Assembly: GCF_002895525.1 (NCBI RefSeq)
Contig: NZ_AZRL01000006.1
Span: 1 to 64,000 of the forward strand
Direction of reading: 5' to 3'
Source of the DNA: Petrotoga olearia DSM 13574
Lineage (GTDB): Bacteria; Thermotogota; Thermotogae; Petrotogales; Petrotogaceae
Length of the DNA: 64,000 nucleotides
In this document: piece by piece, positions 9,147 to 18,425 of the stretch
Layout of the letters: the number at the start of each line of letters is the position of its first letter
Numbering within the stretch: position 1 is the first letter of the stretch
The notes under the pieces: generated by a model
Databases searched by the model: none
What the model saw: only the letters and a program-made list of their open reading frames with translations
Told to the model about the DNA's origin: nothing
Made by a program: the position numbers and the translations under genes

Positions 9147-10403
9147 ATGCGTGCTTTAGGTATTATTTTAGCTGGAGGTCAGGGAACAAGACTGGGAGTA
9201 ATAACAAACAATTTAGCAAAGCCTGCCGTCCCCTTCGGTGGAAAATATCGAATGATCGATTTCACTTTAAGTAATTGTGTTAATTCTAATATAAATACGG
9301 TAGGAATCGTTACTCAATATATGCCACATCGGTTGGTAGAACATTTGGGTATAGGTAAACCGTGGGATTTGGATATTAAAGGAGGAGGTTTGCATATTTT
9401 GCCTCCTTATTTAAGCAGATCAGGAACTTCATGGTATCAAGGAACAGCTGATGCGGTTTATCAAAACATCGAATTTATAGAAAGGTATAAACCTGATTTT
9501 GTGGTATTATTGTCTGGAGATCATGTATATAAAATGGATTACAATGATATAATAGATTATCATATAGAAAAAGGGGCTGATGGTACTATAGCATGTATGG
9601 AAGTACCAGTAAGCGAGGCACATAGATTTGGTATAATGGTCACTGACCCTTTCAATAGAATAATTGAATTCCAAGAAAAACCAAAAGAACCAAAAGGAAC
9701 TTTAGCTTCTTTGGGAATATACGTATTTAAATGGAATTTTCTAAAAGATGCTCTCATAAGAGATGCCAAAGATAACACTTCTGAACACGATTTTGGGAAA
9801 AATATAATTCCTAAATCGCTAAAAGAAAATAATATGCTTTATGCCTTTAACTTTGAAGGTTATTGGAGAGACGTTGGAACTATAGAATCTTATCTTGACT
9901 GTAATTTGGAGATAATTTCTCCCCTGCCACCTTTAGATCTTCACGATGATAGTTGGAAGATATACACTCAATCTGAAGAGTTACCACCGGCTTTCATTGC
10001 AAAAGGAGCCAGCGTTGTAAAAAGCTTTGTTAGTGAAGGATCAGAAATATACGGAACGGTTGAAAATTCTGTGATTTTTCAAGGTGTAACCGTTTCAGAG
10101 GGAACCTATGTAAAAGATTCCATAATAATGAATAATGTATTTATCGGCAAAAATTCGTATATAGAAAAAACGATTATTGCTGAAAATACTGTTATCGGTG
10201 ATTCGGTTGAGATAGGAAAAGGCAAGTTTGCGGAATCTAAAATCGATAAAAAGATCTATAATTCAGATATAACTGTAATAGGTTTCAATTCAAAGATAAA
10301 AGACAGAATGATAATAGGAAAAAATTGTGTCATAGACAACGAGGTAGATTTAAATGATTATGATTTGCAAGAAATAAAAAGTGGAGAAGGACTAGTCAAA
10401 TAA
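9147..10403 (+). CDS. glgC: glucose-1-phosphate adenylyltransferase
   Basis: GlgC makes ADP-glucose from glucose 1-phosphate and ATP, the committed step of bacterial glycogen synthesis. The full pyrophosphorylase loop ([13 protein letters not shown]) is present near residue 8, followed by [46 protein letters not shown] and [12 protein letters not shown]. The C-terminal part is a hexapeptide-repeat beta-helix. GGGAGG precedes the ATG by 7 bases. At 418 residues it is the usual length. Unlike the adjacent GlgD it keeps the catalytic residues. Confidence 0.96.
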   Translation: MRALGIILAGGQGTRLGVITNNLAKPAVPFGGKYRMIDFTLSNCVNSNINTVGIVTQYMPHRLVEHLGIGKPWDLDIKGGGLHILPPYLSRSGTSWYQGTADAVYQNIEFIERYKPDFVVLLSGDHVYKMDYNDIIDYHIEKGADGTIACMEVPVSEAHRFGIMVTDPFNRIIEFQEKPKEPKGTLASLGIYVFKWNFLKDALIRDAKDNTSEHDFGKNIIPKSLKENNMLYAFNFEGYWRDVGTIESYLDCNLEIISPLPPLDLHDDSWKIYTQSEELPPAFIAKGASVVKSFVSEGSEIYGTVENSVIFQGVTVSEGTYVKDSIIMNNVFIGKNSYIEKTIIAENTVIGDSVEIGKGKFAESKIDKKIYNSDITVIGFNSKIKDRMIIGKNCVIDNEVDLNDYDLQEIKSGEGLVK

Positions 10404-10451
10404 TCAAAAGAATTCTTAGAAAAACGCATATTAAATAAAAGGGGATAAAAT

Positions 10452-11423
10452 ATGGACTTTTATGCATTAAAATTTTTAGCAACTTCAAATTTAACCGGTG
10501 AAACCTATGTGGGATACATGTTTGGCAAAAAAGCTCAAACCCCTTATTTTAATGTGCTTTTGCTGACTAGGGCTCAACTGAGAGAAGTGGACCTTCCAGA
10601 TATTACAAAAGATTATCTTGATTTCAAATCAGACATCGATATGTTGTATTATCAATTATCTAAGGAAAAAAATAATAATCTTCTAACTCAGTTCAAAGCT
10701 TACTTCTACAGCATGCTTAAAAAAATGAGATTTGAGATCACAGGAACAAAAATCTTTATGGCTATAGAAGATGAAGACGTCTATGTATTAAAATCAATTT
10801 TGAGCGACATTTTAAGCGAATGGTCCGGAGATACAAAGATCAAATTGGTTGCACAGAAATTTGATTATAAAGATCTAACCTGGATATCAGCCGTGAAAGA
10901 AAAAGGAGAAGAGGGTTTAAAAGAATACTTAAACAGAGAAGATGTTAAAAATGCTACCGAAATCTATCCAATAATAGATCCCATAGAGGGGTATTCTGTT
11001 TCTAAATTGGATATAGGTGAACCTGTAATAGTTTTACCTATTGAAGAGAAGAATGAAGGCGAGAAAAAAATGGGACAAGTAGTCGAGGGAAAAATCATAT
11101 CTAAAGAATTGATCCCTTCAAGCGACTATATATTTTTAAAAGTAGATTTAGGTAATGGGGCTTTGGGTAAATCGGTAGTCCACAGAGAGTTAAAGGTTTC
11201 AGTAGACCAAAATCGGCTTCAAATTTTAAGAAAATCTCAAGAAAAAAATGAGAATGAAAATGAAACAAAAATTATCGGAGATCTTTATAACCAAATGAAA
11301 AATGATAAAAGTGTGCCTCCTGATAAAAAAATAAGTTCTTTAGATATACTGATAATAAGTGGTTTCTCAATAATAGGGATACTTTTGATAATCTTAATTG
11401 TTATACTACTGGGACGGTTATAA
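10452..11423 (+). CDS. unknown protein with C-terminal membrane anchor
   Basis: I do not recognise this protein with confidence; it may belong to an uncharacterised Thermotogota-specific family. The first 290 residues are soluble and charged. The last 25 are a single hydrophobic helix, so this looks like a tail-anchored protein facing the cytoplasm. There is no signal peptide. A GGGGATAAA ribosome site precedes the ATG. It follows glgC after 48 bases and its end meets the next small membrane protein gene, with which it is probably co-translated. Confidence 0.7.
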   Translation: MDFYALKFLATSNLTGETYVGYMFGKKAQTPYFNVLLLTRAQLREVDLPDITKDYLDFKSDIDMLYYQLSKEKNNNLLTQFKAYFYSMLKKMRFEITGTKIFMAIEDEDVYVLKSILSDILSEWSGDTKIKLVAQKFDYKDLTWISAVKEKGEEGLKEYLNREDVKNATEIYPIIDPIEGYSVSKLDIGEPVIVLPIEEKNEGEKKMGQVVEGKIISKELIPSSDYIFLKVDLGNGALGKSVVHRELKVSVDQNRLQILRKSQEKNENENETKIIGDLYNQMKNDKSVPPDKKISSLDILIISGFSIIGILLIILIVILLGRL

Positions 11424-11424
11424 T

Positions 11425-11712
11425 TTGAAAGTTGTGTTGACTTTTGTCATTATGATTCCAACGTTGATCTTTTCTGTTCTTTCATATCAATATACCTATC
11501 AGATTCTTGAATACAGAAATTTGAAGGAAAAAGAAATCACAGAAGCCTTTGAATTAATGAACGATGTAGAAGAAATCTTTGCGTTAACGCCTCAAGAGTT
11601 TTTTAATGGTTATGAAATTAAACATTCCATATCGACAACAACGAAAGAAGCAACTATTCATGTATTTGAATATGAGGGATATGACTTTGTATACATTGAA
11701 AACACCGAATGA
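11425..11712 (+). CDS. small unknown membrane protein
   Basis: A hydrophobic N-terminus (about residues 3-22) is followed by a charged region that may form a short coiled coil. The protein has 95 residues if it starts at TTG 11425, which lies a few bases after GGGACGG. An ATG at 11398 would overlap the preceding gene by 26 bases. No family was recognised. The arrangement suggests it works with the tail-anchored protein just upstream. Confidence 0.6.
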   Translation: MKVVLTFVIMIPTLIFSVLSYQYTYQILEYRNLKEKEITEAFELMNDVEEIFALTPQEFFNGYEIKHSISTTTKEATIHVFEYEGYDFVYIENTE

Positions 11713-11756
11713 TAACAAATATATCGAAATAACGAAGGAATGGAGGAATACTTAAT

Positions 11757-12644
11757 TTGCGTTTATCGTATGCAACAGCTGTAGAACTCGGTTTAAAAAA
11801 AGGAAAAATTGACTTTCCAAATTACACAGCTTACCTAATGATCGGGGAAAAGTGCCTTTTCAACTGTTCTTATTGTGCACAAGCCAGACAAGCTGAAAGT
11901 AACGCAGATCTATTATCAAGAATCAAATGGCCTGAAATATCTCTAGAAACTTTTAAAAATATCTTCATTCCCACAAAATTTAAACGTATTTGTATACAAG
12001 TGGTGTCTTTTTTGGATTATTGGACTGAATTAAACGAATTATTATCTTTTTTGAAAGAAAAAGAAATACCTATATCTGTTTCTATAAGGCCAAGAAATAT
12101 TGAAGAAGTTAGAGCTTTGTTTAATAAGTACAACGTTGATAGGGTTGGAATCGCAGTAGATGTAGCAAACAAGGAACTTTTCTCAAAAATCAGGGGCGGT
12201 AAATACGAATTCTACGAAAAAATACTCAAAAATGCTTCAAATGAGTTCCCTAATAGAATTACAACACACATAATCGTGGGACTGGGAGAAACTGACGAAA
12301 ACATTATAGACTTTTTATTAAAAATGAAAAAGTTTAAGATATTGGTAAGTCTTTTTTCTTTTACCCCCATAAAGGGGACAAAGTTTGAAAACCTTTTACC
12401 ACCTTCTTTATCTAGGTACAGAAAAATCCAGATGGCCAGAGAAATCATCCTACAATACGATGTAGAAAAAGCTGATTTTCTTTTTGATTCAAACGGTAAC
12501 CTTCAAAAGTTGCCCGAAGTGGCGGTAGATATAGAAGAAGCTAAAAAAACATCAGGATGTGCATGGTGTACACGTCCTTTTTACAATGAAAAGCCAACAG
12601 AAGAACCATATAACATCCCTATACCCCGAAACATCAATCTCTAA
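11757..12644 (+). CDS. biotin-synthase-like radical SAM enzyme
   Basis: The radical SAM cluster motif is C33xxxC37xxC40 in EKCLFNCSYCAQ, and the segment around it resembles BioB-type enzymes. It is shorter than BioB and lacks its other signatures. It ends with a Cys pair (SGCAWCTRPF, Cys268 and Cys271) that could bind an auxiliary cluster. It fits the broad biotin-synthase-related group (COG2516/COG1856-like), which is known to include LipS-type lipoyl synthases. Whether this one makes lipoate, another cofactor or something else cannot be told from sequence alone. The start is TTG at 11757 with GGAGGA 9 bases upstream. It overlaps the converging GDPD gene by 4 bases. Confidence 0.8.
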   Translation: MRLSYATAVELGLKKGKIDFPNYTAYLMIGEKCLFNCSYCAQARQAESNADLLSRIKWPEISLETFKNIFIPTKFKRICIQVVSFLDYWTELNELLSFLKEKEIPISVSIRPRNIEEVRALFNKYNVDRVGIAVDVANKELFSKIRGGKYEFYEKILKNASNEFPNRITTHIIVGLGETDENIIDFLLKMKKFKILVSLFSFTPIKGTKFENLLPPSLSRYRKIQMAREIILQYDVEKADFLFDSNGNLQKLPEVAVDIEEAKKTSGCAWCTRPFYNEKPTEEPYNIPIPRNINL

Positions 12645-13351
12645 AGTTTCTCCTTTGCAATTTTATTCCTTTCTTCAACTATTTTTTCAACCTCATCGGT
12701 AATTATACCGTCGTACAAACCTTTGAATGTGTGTAAATCTTCGGGATCATTTACCGTCCATAAAAATATCTTAAAACCTTTTTCTTTCCATTTATGCATT
12801 AGCTCTTTAGAAAGTTCTATATTTTCTTTTAAAGCATTTATCCAAAGATTCAAAGAATAAAGATTGATTTCCATATTCAATTCCTCGACGTATTTTAAAG
12901 TATCATATTCAATCAGTAATCCAACCTTTGCACTTTTATCTAAACTTCTGACCTTTCTCAAAGCGTCAATTTTAAAAGAAGAAAAAAGGGTTCGATCAAC
13001 TGCATTCATTCTTTTAGTTATTTTGTAAGAAGGGACAGCCGCTTCAACCTCTTTGATTTCTAAATTAAGAAGAGCTTGGTCATCTAAATTAGATATAACT
13101 TCTTCGACCGTTGGAATGGTCTGTCTATTTTTAAAACGTATTTGCTTTAACTCCTCGTAAGTTAACTCCTGCAACTTTCTGTTGTTAATAGTATCGTCAT
13201 GTAGAACCACAAGCGTTCCATCTTTAGTCAATCTCGAATCATATTCAATACCATCGGCACCATACTCTCTCGCTTTTATAAAAGCTTCGATCGTATTTTC
13301 AGCAAATTTTGCCCTGTAACCCCTATGTCCTAAAACTACAAATTCATTCAT
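12641..13351 (-). CDS. glycerophosphodiester phosphodiesterase
   Basis: GDPD enzymes hydrolyse glycerophosphodiesters to glycerol 3-phosphate and an alcohol. The catalytic motifs are intact: LGHRGY near the start, AENTIEAF, EYDSRLTKDG and VVLHDDTINN. A C-terminal FLWTVND and GIITDE complete the TIM barrel. There is no signal peptide, so it acts in the cytosol. I chose the ATG at 13351; the ATG at 13363 touches the AGGAGG ribosome site with no spacer. Its 3' end overlaps the radical SAM gene, and it is divergent from the ADP-ribosylglycohydrolase gene. Confidence 0.92.
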   Translation of the reverse strand: MNEFVVLGHRGYRAKFAENTIEAFIKAREYGADGIEYDSRLTKDGTLVVLHDDTINNRKLQELTYEELKQIRFKNRQTIPTVEEVISNLDDQALLNLEIKEVEAAVPSYKITKRMNAVDRTLFSSFKIDALRKVRSLDKSAKVGLLIEYDTLKYVEELNMEINLYSLNLWINALKENIELSKELMHKWKEKGFKIFLWTVNDPEDLHTFKGLYDGIITDEVEKIVEERNKIAKEKL

Positions 13352-13436
13352 AATTTTTTGCATCCTCCTAACCGACAGGTGTGATAAAATAATTATATCA
13401 TTAGAGCATCTCTTGTTCCAAGAAAGGGGAAAAATT

Positions 13437-14798
13437 ATGAAGGCATGGCAAAACGAATTTAATAGAAGAAGAAACGCAAAACCAAAAAAAGATCACATCG
13501 AAAAATGGGAAGATGTAGAAAAAATGAATGTTTTTCCAAAAGAGATATTAGTAACCCTTTGGGATAGTAAAGTTCCAGGTTCTAACGCCCCAGAATCACT
13601 CATAGTTGGTGCGGTCCAATCTGTAGAAAATATGGGGAAAAACGTAAACCAAGCGGAGTTATTGCTAGATAAAGGATTTGAAGCATTAGAAAATAAAGAG
13701 TATTCTAAATTAAAGGCTATAACCTCAGAAATTTTCTTTTCCCTTTCTAAAGCCCATTCATTAGACAATAACGAATATGAAAAGTATGATAGACCTTTGA
13801 AATGGGAAGATCTCTCTATCTCTTTTCCTAAGCAAAAATCTAATAATATTGATAATCTAAAAGACAAGATTCATGGTGGTTGGTTAGGCCAACTTGCAGG
13901 TGGATCTATGGGGACCAAATTTGAAGGATATACCCATGATGCGTTGGAAAAAACATACTCTGATCAATTAGGTACTTACATAGGTGAGGTTTCAACGATT
14001 AACGACGATGTAACCTATGAATTGATTTTTCTCAAAACTTACGAAGAGAAAGGGGAAAAGATCTCTTCAAAAGATTTAGCAACAAATTGGATATCGTACA
14101 TACCTTTTGGATGGAGTGCTGAGTTGATAGCTCTTGAAAATATAAAAAGAGGGATATTCCCTCCTGAGTCAGGATTTTTTAACAACCCTTTTCAAGAATG
14201 GATTGGAGCACAGATGAGATGTATGGTTCATGGTTTATTGCGTCCTGGAGATCCATACAATGCTGCCAAGTTAGCTTTCATAGATTCACAAGTATCCCAT
14301 AGTGGTAACGGTATATACGGAGGTATACATAGTGCCGTTATGACATCGTTGGCTTTCTCTGAAAAAGATCCAAGAAAAATAATCGAGAAATCATTTGATT
14401 ATATCCCCGAAAATACTGAATTTAAAAAAGTCGTAAGTAATGTAGTAAAATATTGTCAAACAAATCATGATTGGATCAACGTCCTCAGAAAAATAGAAGA
14501 TGATTTTCAAAGATATAACTGGGTTCATCTGTATCCCAACACCGCCTCTGTTTTAACTTCTTTGTGGTTTGGGGAAGGAGATTTTGATAAAACTATGAAG
14601 ATCGCATCTTCTTTCGGTTACGACGTTGATTGTAATGCCGGTGAAGTAGGCACGATATTAGGGGTCATATATGGTGCAAACGATTTTCCTTCTTATTGGT
14701 CAGACCCTTTGAAAGACACGTTAGAAACTTATTTACCAGATTTCTCAAAAACAAAAATATCCACATTGGCAGAATGGACATTTCAATTAACCAATTAA
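13437..14798 (+). CDS. ADP-ribosylglycohydrolase-family protein
   Basis: The C-terminal 300 residues have the DraG/ARH fold motifs: GGWLGQLAGGSMG, the acidic TINDDVTYEL, and GYDVDCNAGEVGT, which match the two metal-binding acidic patches of the family. The second patch has the DxDCN form seen in the divergent catabolic branch rather than the classic DTDT. An N-terminal region of about 130 residues is extra. Being first in an operon with a BMP-type nucleoside importer suggests cleavage of a ribosyl or nucleoside bond rather than removal of ADP-ribose from proteins. That is inference. The ATG at 13437 follows AAAGGGGA. Confidence 0.8.
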   Translation: MKAWQNEFNRRRNAKPKKDHIEKWEDVEKMNVFPKEILVTLWDSKVPGSNAPESLIVGAVQSVENMGKNVNQAELLLDKGFEALENKEYSKLKAITSEIFFSLSKAHSLDNNEYEKYDRPLKWEDLSISFPKQKSNNIDNLKDKIHGGWLGQLAGGSMGTKFEGYTHDALEKTYSDQLGTYIGEVSTINDDVTYELIFLKTYEEKGEKISSKDLATNWISYIPFGWSAELIALENIKRGIFPPESGFFNNPFQEWIGAQMRCMVHGLLRPGDPYNAAKLAFIDSQVSHSGNGIYGGIHSAVMTSLAFSEKDPRKIIEKSFDYIPENTEFKKVVSNVVKYCQTNHDWINVLRKIEDDFQRYNWVHLYPNTASVLTSLWFGEGDFDKTMKIASSFGYDVDCNAGEVGTILGVIYGANDFPSYWSDPLKDTLETYLPDFSKTKISTLAEWTFQLTN

Positions 14799-14842
14799 GC
14801 ACCCAAAAGGTTACTAATAAATCGTATGGGGAGGTATCAAAT

Positions 14843-15838
14843 ATGAAAAGATTCACATTTTTTGTGTTCATTGTATTTCTCTTCTCTTTCACAGTTTTTG
14901 CAGTACCACAAAAGATTGCCTACGTAATAAACGGTTCCCTGGGTGATCAATCCTTTTATGATTCTGGTTACGCTGGCATAAAACAGCTGGAAAATGATTA
15001 CGGGGTTCAAACAAGGGTAATTGAATGCAATTTTGATCCTTCACTATATTATCCAAGTTTACTCACAGCCGCAAGGTGGGCAGATGTTGTATTTGTAATC
15101 TCTTATGGTTTTGAAGAAGAATTAAAAACCATAGCAACACAATTTGCAAATAAAATATTCGTAAATATTGACACCGTAGTTGAAGATGAACAAGGTATAA
15201 TATCAAACGTTGATTATATTGAAGAGGAAGGGGCTTTCATGGCTGGTGTTGTAGCAGGTATCGTTACAACAATGACAGAATTGGAGGGAATAAATCCCCA
15301 AAAACTTATAGGAGCAGTAGGTGGAGATGACGATATAGTAATAAGATCCTTTGTATATGGTTATGAACAAGGAGCACATTACATAGATCCGGAAATTGAA
15401 GTAAGAACAATATACGTAGGAAGTTGGGATGACCCCGCAAAAGGGAAACAAGCTGCTTTACAACTTTATTCTCAGGGCGTGGATGTAATATTTCAAATTG
15501 CAAGTTTAACAGGTATGGGAGTTTTACAAGCCGCACAAGAAGTTGGGAAATATGCTATTGGAGTAGATTCAAATCAAAACGGTCTCGCCCCGGGTTACGT
15601 CATCACCAGCGATCTCAAAGAAGTTGGAAAATCTATTGAACTAGTTTTTAAAGACATAGTAGATGGGAGATATGAGCCCGGTACGTTGTACAAACTCGGA
15701 TTAAAATCCGGAGCGGTAAGCTTGGCAATCGATGAGTACACATATAAGATTCTTCCTAAAGAAACTGTAGAAAAAATATTACAGATTCAGAAAAATGTTG
15801 TGGATGGAAAGATTGTAGTTAAAGAGTATAGAGAATAA
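14843..15838 (+). CDS. BMP-family ABC substrate-binding protein
   Basis: A 20-residue signal peptide is followed by a PnrA/Med-type periplasmic binding domain (KIAYVINGSLGDQSFYDSGYAG, then VDYIEEEGAFMAGVVAGI and YAIGVDSNQNG). Members of this family bind purine and other nucleosides. The start is the ATG at 14843, 7 bases after GGGGAGG; in-frame starts further upstream would fuse it to non-signal sequence inside the preceding gene. It is followed by ATPase and two permease genes, giving a full importer. Confidence 0.9.
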   Translation: MKRFTFFVFIVFLFSFTVFAVPQKIAYVINGSLGDQSFYDSGYAGIKQLENDYGVQTRVIECNFDPSLYYPSLLTAARWADVVFVISYGFEEELKTIATQFANKIFVNIDTVVEDEQGIISNVDYIEEEGAFMAGVVAGIVTTMTELEGINPQKLIGAVGGDDDIVIRSFVYGYEQGAHYIDPEIEVRTIYVGSWDDPAKGKQAALQLYSQGVDVIFQIASLTGMGVLQAAQEVGKYAIGVDSNQNGLAPGYVITSDLKEVGKSIELVFKDIVDGRYEPGTLYKLGLKSGAVSLAIDEYTYKILPKETVEKILQIQKNVVDGKIVVKEYRE

Positions 15839-15858
15839 TCATCCATAGGTGGTTCTAA

Positions 15859-17373
15859 ATGTCATACGTACAAATGGAAGATATATATAAAGTATATCCA
15901 CCTGATGTTTTAGCCTTGGAAGGAGTGAATTTCTCATTAGAAAGAGGAGAAATTCACTCTATTATAGGAGAAAACGGGGCCGGAAAAAGCACGTTGATGA
16001 AGATCTTATACGGTATGGTACCTCCATCCAGTGGTGAGATCTATATCAATAATAAAGAACAAAAAATAACTAACCCAAACGTAGCTATCAAACTTGGTAT
16101 AGGAATGGTTCACCAAGAATTTATGCTTGTTCCTTCTTTTAAGGTATACGAGAATGTTGTTTTGGGTTTGGAAAAAACAAAAAATTTCGGTTTCATAGAT
16201 AAAGAAAAAATATTAAATGAGTTAGAAGAGATTACCAAAAAGTTTAGTTTGGTTGTTGATTTACAAGGAACAACTTCTAACCTCTCTGTCGCAACTCAAC
16301 AAAAAGTGGAGATCCTAAAATTGTTGTATAGAAAGGTCGACACGTTGATTTTTGATGAACCAACAGCGGTATTAACCCCTCAAGAAACTCAGCAACTATT
16401 CAAAGAGATAAGAAATATTAGAGATACAGGCAAAACCATTGTTTTTATCAGTCATAAATTGGAAGAAGTATTGGAAATCTCAGATATTATAACAGTTATG
16501 AGAAGAGGAAAAATTATCTCAACTTTAAAAAACGATAACCTTTCAAAAGGCGAATTGGCGAAAATGATGGTAGGCAAAGAAGTTATGGTTACAGTAAAGA
16601 AAGTCCCAAAAGAACCAGGTAAAGAGATTTTTAAATGTGAAAATTTAACCGTTGCTTCGAATAAAACAAAGATAAACCTATTGTCAAACATCAATATTGT
16701 TATTAGATCAGGGGAGATAGTGGGTTTAGCAGGTGTCGAAGGTAATGGTCAATACGAGCTTGTACAAACAATAATTGGTGAAATTTATCCACACCACGGA
16801 AAAATATATATAGGAGATAAAAATATCACAGAGCTCCCCATCAGAAAAAGAAGAAGACTAATAGGTTATATCCCTGCTGACAGAAAAAGATATGGCTTAG
16901 CTTTGAACGCTGCTTTAACAGAAAATCTTTCCATGACACACCACTTAGGTGAAAATTTATCAAAATTTAAATATATCATGGATTGGAAAAAGGCCAAAAA
17001 ATTTGCAAAGGGTTTGATCAAACAATACAACATCCTTTCAAGAAGTATAAACGATCTTCCCAAAAGTCTTTCTGGAGGTAATCAGCAGAAATTAATAGTT
17101 GCTCGTGAATTCAGCCTCGATGCACCATTTTTGCTCTTGGACCAACCAACCAGGGGCTTAGATGTTGGTTCAATAGAATATGTTCATAACGTTATTCTTG
17201 AGATGAGAGAACAAGGGAAAGGGATTATGATGATCTCTGCAGATCTAGATGAACTTTTATCTATGTGCGATAGGTTATACGTTGTACGAAAAGGAGAAAT
17301 AGTCGCTGAATTAGACCCCAAAATTCACTCAAAAGAAGAAGTTGGCGAGTACATGTTGGGGGCCAAATTATGA
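15859..17373 (+). CDS. nucleoside ABC transporter, tandem ATPase
   Basis: This is a 504-residue protein with two ABC domains, as in the YufO/NupO family. The first domain has a Walker A (GENGAGKST) near residue 38 and FDEPTAVLTP; its signature loop reads LSVATQQ instead of LSGGQQ. The second has a degenerate Walker A (GVEGNGQYEL) but an intact signature (SLSGGNQQK) and LLDQPTRGLD. This asymmetry, one functional Walker A and one functional signature, is normal for the family. It lies 20 bases after the BMP gene and overlaps the first permease gene by 4 bases. Confidence 0.92.
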   Translation: MSYVQMEDIYKVYPPDVLALEGVNFSLERGEIHSIIGENGAGKSTLMKILYGMVPPSSGEIYINNKEQKITNPNVAIKLGIGMVHQEFMLVPSFKVYENVVLGLEKTKNFGFIDKEKILNELEEITKKFSLVVDLQGTTSNLSVATQQKVEILKLLYRKVDTLIFDEPTAVLTPQETQQLFKEIRNIRDTGKTIVFISHKLEEVLEISDIITVMRRGKIISTLKNDNLSKGELAKMMVGKEVMVTVKKVPKEPGKEIFKCENLTVASNKTKINLLSNINIVIRSGEIVGLAGVEGNGQYELVQTIIGEIYPHHGKIYIGDKNITELPIRKRRRLIGYIPADRKRYGLALNAALTENLSMTHHLGENLSKFKYIMDWKKAKKFAKGLIKQYNILSRSINDLPKSLSGGNQQKLIVAREFSLDAPFLLLDQPTRGLDVGSIEYVHNVILEMREQGKGIMMISADLDELLSMCDRLYVVRKGEIVAELDPKIHSKEEVGEYMLGAKL

Positions 17374-18425
17374 AAAGTTTGAACAAAATACTAACAGGAA
17401 TCGTTGGCATAGCCTTATCTTTTCTTGCAGGTGCGATTTTGATCAAACTTCAGGGGAATTCCCCTATTGATGCTTATCGGGCATTATTTGATTACGGCTT
17501 AGTTTCATGGTTTTCTCTTTCTTCAACTTTAAACAATGCTACCCCATTGATTTTAACGGGTATGGCCGCAGCAATAGCCTTCAGTTCAAACGTAGTGAAT
17601 CTTGGAGAACCTGGGCAACTGATTGTTGGAGCTTTGACCGCAGCACTTTTGGGATACTATCTCCCAATACCTGGAATCATGGGAATAATTATTGTTTTGC
17701 TAATTTCTGGTATCGTTGGTGGTTTATATGGTGGTTTGGCTGGTGTACTAAAAAAATATTATAAAATGGATGAATTTATAACAACTTTAATGTTGAATTT
17801 CATAGCTGATTACTTTACCTTGTATCTGGCAACCTATCCATTTTTGGATAAAAACTCTTATGTTCCTGCTACTCCTATGATAAAAAGAGAATTTTTTCTT
17901 CCCACTATAAACGGAATAAATATCAGTTTTTTCATAGCGATTTTTATGGTCTTTGTTTCTTTCTTTGTTGTGACTTATCTAAAAAAAGGTTACGAATGGC
18001 GGATGATGGGATACAATTATAATTTTTCAAAGATTGGCGGATGTAAAAATGAAGAAAATTTAATCTGGGTTATGTTTTATACAGGTTTCCTTTCCGGGTT
18101 AGCGGGGGCTTTGTTGATATTGGGTGGAACTCAACATAGGTTTATTAAAGGAATCGGAGCAAACTATGGTTGGGATGGGGTAATGCTTGCCATAGTTGGA
18201 GGTAACGGTGTCGTTGAAACATCAGTTTTTGCAATATTCTTCGGATTTCTTAAAGCAGGTGGAATAGGTATGGAATTCGAGGTATCCATACCTTCTGAAT
18301 TCACAATGGTTCTTCAGGCTATAATCGTGTTATTGGTTGTTGCAACAAGGAGTACGATATCTTACTACAGCGATAAAATTAGGGCTTCTCTGAAAGCAAA
18401 AAGAGTGGTGAAATCCTCTGAGTGA
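17370..18425 (+). CDS. nucleoside ABC permease 1
   Basis: A BPD_transp_2-type permease of the YufP/NupP group, 351 residues with about eight to ten hydrophobic helices. Typical segments are LTGMAAAIAFSSNVVNLGEPGQ and GWDGVMLAIVGGN. It overlaps the ATPase gene at its start and the second permease gene at its end, so it is the middle of a tightly coupled operon. Confidence 0.9.
   Translation: MKSLNKILTGIVGIALSFLAGAILIKLQGNSPIDAYRALFDYGLVSWFSLSSTLNNATPLILTGMAAAIAFSSNVVNLGEPGQLIVGALTAALLGYYLPIPGIMGIIIVLLISGIVGGLYGGLAGVLKKYYKMDEFITTLMLNFIADYFTLYLATYPFLDKNSYVPATPMIKREFFLPTINGINISFFIAIFMVFVSFFVVTYLKKGYEWRMMGYNYNFSKIGGCKNEENLIWVMFYTGFLSGLAGALLILGGTQHRFIKGIGANYGWDGVMLAIVGGNGVVETSVFAIFFGFLKAGGIGMEFEVSIPSEFTMVLQAIIVLLVVATRSTISYYSDKIRASLKAKRVVKSSE

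Noticed and set aside
4499-13414. GAGCATCTCT shared by the arcA hairpin (4499) and the ARH promoter region (13405)
   Set aside because: Ten bases only, no further likeness around it; chance is enough.
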